Source: Planctomycetota bacterium (GTDB lineage Bacteria > Planctomycetota > UBA1135 > JADKAF01). From it: a stretch of DNA of 64,000 nt. The notes beneath the pieces are model-generated. The model did not search any database, had not been told where the DNA came from, and worked only from the letters and a program-made list of their open reading frames with translations. Every line of letters begins with the position of its first letter. The stretch's first letter is position 1. This document shows positions 24,901 through 31,877 of the stretch, in pieces. The position numbers and the translations under genes were made by a program. The DNA lies in the NCBI GenBank assembly GCA_016793245.1, contig JAEUHW010000260.1:43199-107198 (forward strand). Direction: 5' to 3'.

Positions 24901-25065
24901 AGCGGCTGGGATCTCACGCGCTTCGATCTGCCCGCGGGGCGCTACCGTGTGCAGCTCGTCGAGTGGTCGATCCCGCGCCGCGAAGCGCGGCCCATCGCTG
25001 AGCCGCAGGAGCTCGAGCTCCGCGCTGGCGAGCGAGCGCGCGAGAGCTTGCCGACCGTGCGCTGA
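21988..25065 (+). CDS. ECF sigma factor fused to membrane anchor and extracytoplasmic beta domains
   Basis: A 1025-residue fusion. Residues about 1-175 are an ECF sigma factor: region 2 DPTLADDVAQDTWLAARRMP and region 4 LDELSTAEVGARQGLTPAAA with RKRLSRAHEQLRERL. Two hydrophobic stretches at about 190-230 (GPTLVGALVI and KLIGALAAAGVLLWLYLSGA) form a membrane anchor. The remaining roughly 790 residues are carboxypeptidase-regulatory-like beta repeats, for example RGRCVDAQSRLPLADLQVSG and GRVRDTGGKPLPRARIHAES. The predicted topology places sigma inside and the beta domains outside. This is a one-protein version of a sigma/sensor system; how the sigma part would act, by proteolytic release or at the membrane, is not visible. 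The start at ATG 21988 is preferred over the ATG at 21928. Confidence 0.88.
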   Translation: MDRAIQNFDEDRLLEQMSWVRALAAQLVADPTLADDVAQDTWLAARRMPASAASGERSMRAWLAEVVRNRVRKLLRGERRRVRREAIAARPETLDATADVVARGAVQRDLVQLVMELDEPYRSALLFRYLDELSTAEVGARQGLTPAAARKRLSRAHEQLRERLDRRHGGDRNAWTMALLPFVGTDPHAAAVASVAGPTLVGALVIPSKLIGALAAAGVLLWLYLSGAFSTDPGAESSSDVASSVTALAPAGTSESSSGTPATSAAARRMASVERRTLLFIDEAGAPLVAAPIFWRDVAGERLQEFRTDDQGRAHVEPELVPKLRELVIAPRGWVPQRVALRASFAESSASNDGVEIVRLSSRARLGGRVVGLPAGLSLRMTWDRVPEGLVGVDAELWARLARIGIDEQGLRLEVALDGSFACLGLAEAWSGSLVAPLGTRFVLGARQDHVRDDIELLLLAPREDLVLELQSLAQVRGRCVDAQSRLPLADLQVSGQLSIADRRSMDRLESRTAADGSFALALPLPVGAWNGTLELRFFGALVDEVRFAFEGASLGASGELGELAFELGRTLRFRAEDPEGRPIEGARGHLREEPSLAVPSGPDGRGQVVGVHSATPKLVVLRDGYAPAEVPVEGVAEVRVVLRPHSSLVIAARDAEGNVPEGLWVQVLADEHAWEGPAATGWIAPEFVKPGESVPRAQLEAPRPLENGELALSGLRAGVSLRIRLLNAAREELDAREIITALVGAEARRVELRAPLVGRWVQGRVRDTGGKPLPRARIHAESEGAAETVFTDADGRFRLGPATGAVRFSFLEVGRPGYRTLVEQNRSVGEEELLFELEPARRIVVWLEDERGAHPQVDLTLTPVQLPAGTSPEHASVASSAGAQPGTYVFEGAPLGPVRVRAEFAGLISELVVGADESEARLVVPAGASLEIAVAEDLEIARTSLLRVTWQRLEREESVASGMRLVRRQPSGWDLTRFDLPAGRYRVQLVEWSIPRREARPIAEPQELELRAGERARESLPTVR

Positions 25066-25125
25066 GATTCGCGGCGAGCTCGACCCATCGCAGTGCCGCT
25101 CCGCAGCTCGAAGCGGCACTCGCGT

Positions 25126-25480
25126 TCAACTCTCGCGGATCGGAGACAAACTCCGCACGAGCTCGAGGATCTCCGCGACACGCGCGCCCTCGACGATCCG
25201 CTTCGCGCTGCCGAGCGTGCCCTTCGGCAATTCCACCATCGCCTGCGTCACCAGCTCCACACGCGCTTGGACCGGGAACTTGCCGTTCCACGCCTTCGGC
25301 ACGATCTATCGCGCGCCGTCGCAGGTCGCACGCCACAGCCCGAAGTGCGTGTCGAACTCGTAGTGCTGCAGCCGGCGTCCTCGGGTACGGGGCGATCCGG
25401 CGGCAGGGGGGACTTCGTCGCAGCGCATGCGAACGGGTCTTCGGACTCGCCACGCGGGTCTCGATCCCGTACCGGTAGCA
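25126..25480 (-). pseudogene. Decayed gene with frameshift and nonsense codon
   Basis: The minus strand reads LQHYEFDTHFGLWRATCDGA-R, then TAG (25308-25306), then IVPKAWNGKFPVQARVELVT leading to QAMVELPKGTLGSAKRIVEG and a TGA at 25128-25126. Upstream, a different frame (DPFACAATKSPLPPDRPVPE) looks like the preceding coding part, so there is probably also a frameshift near 25380. The composition is typical of coding DNA but I do not recognise the family. It is probably the end of a dead gene. Confidence 0.5.
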
Positions 25481-25516
25481 TCCCGAATCCCCTCCGAGCC
25501 TGCGAGGTCCTGCGCC

Positions 25517-26923
25517 ATGGAGACGGCCGCTACCGTCGATGCGTCGATCCCCGTCCGCGAGTCGTGGCCGCTGTGGCAGCGGTGCCTGTTCCGCTTTGTG
25601 CTCCTCTACTACGCGATCTACGCCTTCCCGGGGCCGCTCGGATCCCTGGCGCGAACGATCCAGGGCGGGCTCGTGCACGTGGGCCTCGACCCGAGCCTCG
25701 AGCCTTGGTCCTGGATCGGGATCTCGCTGCAATGGATCGGCGAGGCGTGGCAGTCGATCACCTCCAAGATGGCGGAGCTCGGCTGCTCGCCCTACGAGGT
25801 GATCCACCAGCGCACGGGCAGCGGTGACACGGGGCATGCGTTCGCGAAGTTTCTCTTCGCGCTCAGCGTTGCCTCGCTCGGCATGCTGCTCTGGTGCGGC
25901 GTCTCCTCCGCGCGTGCGTATCCCAGGCTAGGGCGCTGGCTCCATCTCTGCGTGCGCTTCGACCTCGCGTTCGCGCTGCTCGGCTACGGCAGCGCGAAGT
26001 TCTATGGCGGGCAATTCGGCGAGCTCACTCTCGCGCGCCTCACGCAGGAGATCGGCGACACGTGGCCGATGACGATGGTGGGCACCTTCCTGCAAGCGTC
26101 GAAGCCCTACGAGCTCTTCGGCGGTGCTTGCGAGGTGCTCTCCGCCCTGCTCCTCTTCCATCGCCGGACCGCCTTGCTCGGCGCGTGCTTCGCGATCGCC
26201 ACGATGACCAACGTCTGCGCGCTCAACTGGCTCTATGGCGTCCCCGTGAAGCTCTACTCCTCGCACCTCCTGCTGTACGGCATCGGCCTGCTCGCACCGT
26301 TCGCTCCGCAGCTCTGCGCCGTCTTCCTCCGCAATCGCCCGTCGCAGCCCGTCGATCTCCGCGTCGCGCGCGGCGCGCTCGCTCGCTACGCCCTCCTCCT
26401 CATCGGCGGCGCGTGGGTGGGCTCGGCGTTGCTCGTGACGCACCTACAGGGTATCGAGCCGAAGCCCTGGCTCGCGGACCGCGAGCGGACGGAGCTCTAC
26501 GGGCTCTGGACGATCGAGTCGATGAAGATCGACGGGGAAGAGGTTCCGCTCACGAGCGCGGAGCGCTGGCGCGACTTCGCCATCGAACGCAATCCCACCG
26601 CCTGGGCGCGCGAGCTCTCTGGTGAGCGCCACTTCTTCGAGCTGCGCTACGACGCGACCACGCGCATCGCGCAAGTGAAGTCCCGCGGCAGCTCGGAGAG
26701 TCCTGCGCCGTGGATCGCAGAGCTCGGCACGAAGATCGTGAAGGGCGACCCGCCGCTGCTCCTCCGCAACGAGGAGCGCGGCAAGCCGGTCGACGTGGAG
26801 CGCCGCTCGCTCCTCCTCCGCGGCTCCTGGAACGGCCGAGCGCTCGAGCTCGAGCTCGTGGAGAAGCGCTTTCGGTTGCAGACGGAGTTCCGGCTGCGGC
26901 AGGAGCTGCCGGACTTCTGGTAA
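25517..26923 (+). CDS. DoxX-like multi-pass membrane protein
   Basis: A 468-residue integral membrane protein starting METAATVDASIPVRESWPLW. About seven hydrophobic segments are visible in the first 330 residues, including FRFVLLYYAIYAFPGPLGSL, FDLAFALLGYGSAKFYGGQF and LYSSHLLLYGIGLLAPFAPQ. The central four-helix part resembles DoxX-type proteins, which are linked to redox or sulfur metabolism in other bacteria. The last roughly 130 residues (GLWTIESMKIDGEEVPLTSA, LTLRD-like strands, ending LRQELPDFW) form a soluble beta domain, perhaps lipocalin-like. I cannot assign a substrate. Confidence 0.75.
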   Translation: METAATVDASIPVRESWPLWQRCLFRFVLLYYAIYAFPGPLGSLARTIQGGLVHVGLDPSLEPWSWIGISLQWIGEAWQSITSKMAELGCSPYEVIHQRTGSGDTGHAFAKFLFALSVASLGMLLWCGVSSARAYPRLGRWLHLCVRFDLAFALLGYGSAKFYGGQFGELTLARLTQEIGDTWPMTMVGTFLQASKPYELFGGACEVLSALLLFHRRTALLGACFAIATMTNVCALNWLYGVPVKLYSSHLLLYGIGLLAPFAPQLCAVFLRNRPSQPVDLRVARGALARYALLLIGGAWVGSALLVTHLQGIEPKPWLADRERTELYGLWTIESMKIDGEEVPLTSAERWRDFAIERNPTAWARELSGERHFFELRYDATTRIAQVKSRGSSESPAPWIAELGTKIVKGDPPLLLRNEERGKPVDVERRSLLLRGSWNGRALELELVEKRFRLQTEFRLRQELPDFW

Positions 26924-27273
26924 CCGCTCGAGGGGGATCTCGCTCCTCAGGAGCGCAGGTCGGAGCCGGGGCGCGATCGAGCCCGTACCGATCGCGCAGG
27001 AAGCGCGCGCCGACTCCGGTAGACGACTCCGCTCCCGAGAGCGAGATCACCGTCGATCCGCGCAGCGCGCTCGTCGCGGTCGAACTCGCGACTGCAGGGC
27101 GCCAACGCGGTGGTGCGCTTTGCGATCGGGATCCCTCTGCGATTGCTGGATCCGCACCATCGACGTGGCGTTACCAGAGGCTGCGCTGGGAGTGTCGTCG
27201 GGCGCGGTCGACGGGAGCAACGCGTTGCTCCTGCTCCATCGCGGAGCGCGCTTCGACGAGAGCGCCTCGCTCC
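26924..27273. other. Intergenic DNA with possible coding remnant
   Basis: No intact gene is seen. Near 27160-27291 the + strand reads VALPEAALGVSSGAVDGSNA followed by LLLLHRGARFDESASLLNRS before a stop, which looks like the tail of a real protein. Upstream phase-shifted segments (NAVVRFAIGIPLRLLDP) also look coding-like. This is probably a decayed gene whose end overlaps the convergent gene at 27274. Confidence 0.3.
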
Positions 27274-29046
27274 TCAATCGTTCCCGATCGTGAGCGCGAC
27301 CCCGTTCGAGACCGCGAGCCCCAACGCGTTCGCCGCGGGATCGAGAGCGAGACCCTGCACGTAGAGCGTGTGGCCGAAGAACGCGGCGTTGCAGGGGATC
27401 GGGAGCGCCAAGCTCGGGTTCAGCGGGTCGAGCGGCAGCGCGCCGGGGAATTCGAGGCCGTGCAGCAGGTCGCAGCCTGGCGCGAGCAGAGGCTCGATGG
27501 GCATGGTGGTCTGCGTGACGCCGAAGGCGAGGACCGCCGCTCCCGTGGTGGGCGTCGTACCCGTGAGCGTGAGCACGAAGCTCTGGCCGGCGAGCGGCAG
27601 GGTCGAGCTCAGGGCGAGCCCGGCGCAGCCCGCGCCGTAGGCGAGGTTGTCGGCTTCGTTGCAGCAGGCGTCGGAGCGCGTGATGTCATAGGTTCCGGCG
27701 GAGAGATTGCGCTTCGGATTGAAGCAGAAGATCGAGCCGCTGAGATCGCTCGTGCCGCTCGCGAAGCTCTGATAGATGGTCGCCGTGCCCAAGGTCCCGA
27801 CGTGGCCCTCGCTCATGTCGATCGCGGCGCTCGCGGCATTGGCGCCGGCGGAGACGCCGAAGATCGGCGTGCGCGGCGTCGTGGGCTCGTGGTTCCACAC
27901 GTTCACGAAGAAGGCGCCGCTCGGGAACATCTGGAGCTGCAGCATGCTGAGCGAAGGGCCGCCTTGGAAGGTCGGGACCCGGCGCCAGGTGATGATCGCT
28001 CGATCCGGACGCGAGCTGAACCAGACTTGGCGCTGCGGCGCGAAGCCGGAGGCGGGCACGTAGTCGTTCCACGGCACGGCGATGCGCGCGCCCAAGGAGA
28101 GGAACTCCGAGACCGTAGGCGTGAAGTCCGCCGAGAAGCTGCCTCCGAGACCCACGAAGCCGTTGGAGCAGACCGAGACCGTGGAGGTGGTCGCTCCGCC
28201 GAGCGGCGTGCCCGGCAGCGGGAAGGGGAAGGCGAGGCCGAGCCCGTTGGTGATCGTGTCGTCGCCGTGGTTCAGGTTCGTGCCGAGCTCGGATTCCCAG
28301 CAGCAGGCAACGCTGCCCACCAGCTTGAAGGGGATGCCCTGGGGATGGGTCGGAACGCCGGGATTGCCGACGCTCATGCGCGCTTCGCTCCATGCGAAGA
28401 AGGGCGGAGAGAAGGTCCTGTTGTACAGGAGCGCGTTGCCGGTGACGTTTTGGCCGCGCACGGATACCGGGGGGATCATCCCGACGTTTATCCCGAAGTC
28501 GAGCCAGTAGGTCCCGGGCGGAAAGAGCGCACCGACGCGGATCTCGATCTCTCCGACCCCGAGGAAGGTGGAGTTGGGCGAATCCTCGGGCGCGCGGTAG
28601 GAGAGATGCGAGGTCAAGCCCATCCAGCGGTTGGTCGTGAGATCGCCGTAGATCACGCTGGAGGTGCTCAGATTCGGAGCGCCGTTCCAGATCTGCAAGG
28701 CCGCGTTGTTGATGCTCGGGGGCGAGCCCAAGGGGACGAAGGCGTAGACCCGCATGCGGTCGATGTACCAGAGCTGACCTCCGGGAACCGTGAACTCGTC
28801 GATGACACGATTCGGAAGCCCTGCGCCGAAGCCCGTGGTCGAGTGCCCGAGCGTCAAGTTCTCGTACATGCTGAGATCGGCGCCTCCGAATCCACCGCCC
28901 GGCACGTTGATGTGCGAGCCGTTGTCGTAGATCACGTTCCCTCCGCCCTGGAACGGCGCAGGAGCGAACGCGAAGAGCGGGAGCGAGGTGGCGCAGAGCG
29001 CGAGCGCGCTCGCGAGGAGCGCCGAGGGACGGGGAAAGGCGGGCAT
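27274..29046 (-). CDS. Secreted protein with shared planctomycete C-terminal domain
   Basis: A 590-residue exported protein starting MPAFPRPSALLASALALCAT with signal peptidase context FAFAPA. The first roughly 215 residues look like a beta-sandwich (LWYIDRMRVYAFVPLGSPPS, GTYWLDFGINVGMIPPVSV). The middle resembles the NIDO-like or propeller segments of planctomycete surface proteins, with VSVCSNGFVGLGGSFSADFT and VWNHEPTTPRTPIFGVSAG. The last 130 residues are the shared C-terminal domain (LPLAGQSFVLTLTGTTPTTG, ending HTLYVQGLALDPAANALGLA). Its cysteine pairs (ACCWE, DACCN, GCAGL) suit an extracytoplasmic location. No enzymatic motif is visible. Confidence 0.78.
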   Translation of the reverse strand: MPAFPRPSALLASALALCATSLPLFAFAPAPFQGGGNVIYDNGSHINVPGGGFGGADLSMYENLTLGHSTTGFGAGLPNRVIDEFTVPGGQLWYIDRMRVYAFVPLGSPPSINNAALQIWNGAPNLSTSSVIYGDLTTNRWMGLTSHLSYRAPEDSPNSTFLGVGEIEIRVGALFPPGTYWLDFGINVGMIPPVSVRGQNVTGNALLYNRTFSPPFFAWSEARMSVGNPGVPTHPQGIPFKLVGSVACCWESELGTNLNHGDDTITNGLGLAFPFPLPGTPLGGATTSTVSVCSNGFVGLGGSFSADFTPTVSEFLSLGARIAVPWNDYVPASGFAPQRQVWFSSRPDRAIITWRRVPTFQGGPSLSMLQLQMFPSGAFFVNVWNHEPTTPRTPIFGVSAGANAASAAIDMSEGHVGTLGTATIYQSFASGTSDLSGSIFCFNPKRNLSAGTYDITRSDACCNEADNLAYGAGCAGLALSSTLPLAGQSFVLTLTGTTPTTGAAVLAFGVTQTTMPIEPLLAPGCDLLHGLEFPGALPLDPLNPSLALPIPCNAAFFGHTLYVQGLALDPAANALGLAVSNGVALTIGND

Positions 29047-29216
29047 CGAGACCTCCGGTGCCGAGGAGTAGGGACGGGGGCTCCGCTCGTGCCGCGGTCG
29101 GTGCCGTGGCGCGAGCGGAGGCCTCTCCCTTTCCAGGGGAAGTCCGCGGAGGAATCGTCGCGATTTCCGCTTTCCCACCCTCGACGCGGGCCCGTGGTCG
29201 GAAGCGGAGGTGGCGC

Positions 29217-30179
29217 TCAGCGCTGCGTGTAGCGCGTCACCGTCTCGAGCTGCTTCGGCGCGCTCGCGCCCGGTGCGACGCGCGGGCAGCGGAGCACGCG
29301 CACGACCTCGGCGATGCGCGGCGCGTGTCCGCCGGCCGCGGTACCAGGGGCACCCTTCGTCGCGTTCAGGAGGAACGACTCTACGGTCGAGCGCTGCTTG
29401 CGATCCGCGAGCAACTGGTCGAGGGCCGTCGGAGTTCGCAGCGTGAGCACGATCGTGATCGACTCTCCGATCTCGAGTGCCTCGAGCCGTGCAGCATGAG
29501 CGAGGACCGCCTTCTCGATGGTCTCGACGACGGCGGCTTCGCTCTTGGGATCGGCGACGATCTGGATCTCGCTGGGGGAGACCGGGGCCGCCAAGGTCGG
29601 CGTGGCATCTCCTTCGAGATCGCGGCGGGCTTCCTCCCACGCGCTCTTCGCAGGATCGACGGACTCCTCTGCGGCTACGCGCACGCGCGCGGTGGCGGGC
29701 AGATCGATCTCGATCCAGAGGAGCGCTCCACTGCCTGGGATCGCAGCCGAGCGCATCGCCTTCACCTTGCGCGAGGTCTCGCGACCAGCCAGCGTGCTGA
29801 GCCACGCTTGGCGGTAGTCGCCATAGGTGAGCGTGCGATCGGCTTCGGCGGTCGGCGGCTCTTCGCCGACGACGCGTCCCGCGTCGTCCGTCGGCGGAGC
29901 TTCCTTCGTCTCGGCAGCTCCGAGGGCGTTGGGTGCGCCCTGATACGGGGCGTAACGGAGCGAGGAGTAGAGGGTGCCCCATGCATCGACCTCCGGCGAT
30001 GGCCCGAGCTCGCGCTCGAGGAGGCGCGCGAGGATGCGCGTCTGCGTGGCGAGCTTCTCGATGCGCGTCGGCGCGGGCGTTGGCTCTTGGGCCGCCAGCG
30101 GAAGAACGAGCGAGAACGCGAGCGCGCCGGCGAGGACGCCGCGCGTGGTGCGAAGTTTCGAGAGAGAACGAGGGCTCAT
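29217..30179 (-). CDS. Exported protein in sigma/anti-sigma operon
   Basis: A 320-residue protein starting at ATG 30179, preceded by GGAGATCACC. An N-terminal signal (TTRGVLAGALAFSLVLPLAA) is followed by a charged helix (RIEKLATQTRILARLLEREL) and a region containing LRYAPYQGAPNALG and TLTYGDYRQAWLSTLAGRET. The second half (LLWIEIDLPATARVRVAAEE, then LEIGESITIVLTLRTPTALD) looks like an alpha/beta domain. I do not recognise the family. It follows the anti-sigma gene by 46 bp on the same strand and is probably a target or sensor of this sigma pathway. Confidence 0.7.
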   Translation of the reverse strand: MSPRSLSKLRTTRGVLAGALAFSLVLPLAAQEPTPAPTRIEKLATQTRILARLLERELGPSPEVDAWGTLYSSLRYAPYQGAPNALGAAETKEAPPTDDAGRVVGEEPPTAEADRTLTYGDYRQAWLSTLAGRETSRKVKAMRSAAIPGSGALLWIEIDLPATARVRVAAEESVDPAKSAWEEARRDLEGDATPTLAAPVSPSEIQIVADPKSEAAVVETIEKAVLAHAARLEALEIGESITIVLTLRTPTALDQLLADRKQRSTVESFLLNATKGAPGTAAGGHAPRIAEVVRVLRCPRVAPGASAPKQLETVTRYTQR

Positions 30180-30225
30180 GGTGATCTCCTGGGTCGTGGC
30201 TTCCATGGGTTCGTAGGGGCGAGCT

Positions 30226-30891
30226 TCAGTCGCCAACGCGGCCGTAGCCCGCGAAGGCAGCGAGGTCGGCGATCGCGGCGCGGAGGCGCGCGTTCTCGAC
30301 GACTTGTTCCAAGTGGAGGCGGGCGAGCGCTTCGTGCTGCTCGGCGTCGCGCGAGCCGAGCTCGTCGCGCACGAGCGCGGCGTTGCTCTGCTGCGCGACG
30401 AGGAGCGCTTCGCGCCAGAGCTCGTCGCGCTGCAGCAGAGCGCGCTCCAGTCGTTCGGCGAGGCCGGCGAGCTCGCGGCGTTGCGCACTGGCCAGCTCTG
30501 CGCGCCGCGCGCTCTCGAGCGCGTGCAAGGCACCTCCGACGCCGAGCACGAGCAGCGCCGCGGCGACCGCGCGCCACGCGCGACGGCGCGTGCGGCCGAG
30601 CCGCCCGGCTCGCGCTACCCGCGGTGGCCTCGCGGATGCTTCGACTTCCGTCGACGTCGCCGCGAGCACGAGGCTGGTCGAGGCGCTCGCGAGTGCCGCG
30701 TGCGCCGCGCTGCGCGCGCTCTCCGCCGCGGCGCAGCGCGCACAGCGCGCTAGGTGCGCGTCGAGCTCGCTGCGCGCGCCGGCCTCGGCCTCGCCGTAGA
30801 GCAGCTCCACGGAGAGGATGGCGGCGCGCTCGCAGGTCGTGCTCGCAGCGCTTGCGTCGAAGGCGTCCGTCGGATCGGGTTCGCGGCTCAT
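30226..30891 (-). CDS. Membrane anti-sigma factor (zinc-finger type)
   Basis: A 221-residue protein. An N-terminal HLARCARCAAAE segment fits the HxxxCxxC motif of zinc-binding anti-sigma domains, and an upstream Cys (TTCERAAILSVELLYGEAEA) fits the same fold. A membrane helix (AWRAVAAALLVLGVGGALHA) lies at about 105-125, then a coiled coil (LAGLAERLERALLQRDELWR). The arrangement predicts a cytoplasmic sigma-binding head and a periplasmic coiled coil. Its ATG overlaps the stop of the sigma gene by four bases, so the two are translationally coupled. Confidence 0.88.
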   Translation of the reverse strand: MSREPDPTDAFDASAASTTCERAAILSVELLYGEAEAGARSELDAHLARCARCAAAESARSAAHAALASASTSLVLAATSTEVEASARPPRVARAGRLGRTRRRAWRAVAAALLVLGVGGALHALESARRAELASAQRRELAGLAERLERALLQRDELWREALLVAQQSNAALVRDELGSRDAEQHEALARLHLEQVVENARLRAAIADLAAFAGYGRVGD

Positions 30892-31418
30892 GCTTCGAGG
30901 TCCTTCAGCGCGACGCGCAGGAGCTCCAGCGCGCGGGCCATGCGGGACTTCACGGTGGGAACGGGCTCGCCGAGCGCCGAGGCGACCTCGGCGAAGCTGA
31001 GCTCGGCGTAGTGCTTGAGCTCGACGATCTCGCGCAGCGGCGCGGGCAAGCGCGCCAGCGCAGCGGCCACGCGCTCGGCGCGGAGCTTCTCGTCGAGGGC
31101 GGCGTCGGGACCGCTCGCGGGCTCGACGCTGGACTTGGCGTGCGCGCAGGCGCTAGCCAGCTCGCGCGCGCGCCGCGCGCGGAGCCGATCGCGGCACGCG
31201 TTCGCGACGATGCGCGCGAACCAGCCCCACGGGTTCTCCAAGTCGCGCGGCTTCGCGTTCGTGCGCCAGGCCTGCAGGAACGCCTGCTGCACCGCGTCGC
31301 GCGCCTCCTCGGCGTCTCCGAGCAGCCGGCGCGCGAGCACTTCCGCGGCCTCGCGGAAGCGCGCGTGCCAGCGCTCGAGCTCACCGGCAAAGTCGGGACG
31401 GGGGGTGGCGGAGGTCAC
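30888..31418 (-). CDS. ECF sigma factor with adjacent anti-sigma
   Basis: A 176-residue RpoE-like sigma factor starting at GTG 31418. Region 2 is LLGDAEEARDAVQQAFLQAW with NPWGWFARIVANACRDRLRA; region 4 is VELKHYAELSFAEVASALGE and VPTVKSRMARALELLRVAL. It is the first gene of a three-gene operon with an anti-sigma factor and an exported protein. A GGAACT box (31450-31445, minus strand) lies upstream of the start and could be the -35 element of an autoregulated ECF promoter, but no convincing -10 element is visible. Confidence 0.92.
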   Translation of the reverse strand: MTSATPRPDFAGELERWHARFREAAEVLARRLLGDAEEARDAVQQAFLQAWRTNAKPRDLENPWGWFARIVANACRDRLRARRARELASACAHAKSSVEPASGPDAALDEKLRAERVAAALARLPAPLREIVELKHYAELSFAEVASALGEPVPTVKSRMARALELLRVALKDLEA

Positions 31419-31877
31419 GCGGGCGAGGATGCGGCCTGAGGCGGAGTTCCCACCAGGACGAAGCTCGAGCGGCGGTGGATGATCCCGAGGAGAGAATTCT
31501 CTCCTTCGCGCGGCGAGGCTCGCTCGCGGCGCCGCTCTCGACGGCCGGCTCTCGCGGCGAGTGTGCTCTCAGGCTCGCGGGGAGGATAGGTCTCCGGGCC
31601 GGGCGAGTGCCTGCGGCGCGCGAGATCATCACGGAGCGCCGCCGCTCGCCGGAGTTCGGTCGCCGGGTGCAGTTGAAGTGCAAACCCGTTGCACTCTTGC
31701 GCGCTACATAGGGACGAGCATCTGGCGGGGCGGGGCTGGCGAAGAGCGCGCGGCGCGGAGAGGCTTCCCCGCTCGGAGCTCTGCTGGGAAGAGGCGAGGC
31801 GCCATGGCGCGGGGCATACTCGCGCGTCGCCGCACCGCGGCGGCGCTTCGCGCTCCTCTTCCGCTCCCGATCTCTCG
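31419..31877. other. Divergent intergenic region with 16-bp palindrome
   Basis: No gene is seen in these 459 bases between the sigma operon and the sialidase gene. A perfect palindrome GGAGAGAATTCTCTCC occurs at 31489-31504, about 70 bp upstream of the sigma start and within the probable promoter area; it could bind a dimeric regulator. The rest has mixed composition without coding signal. Confidence 0.4.
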
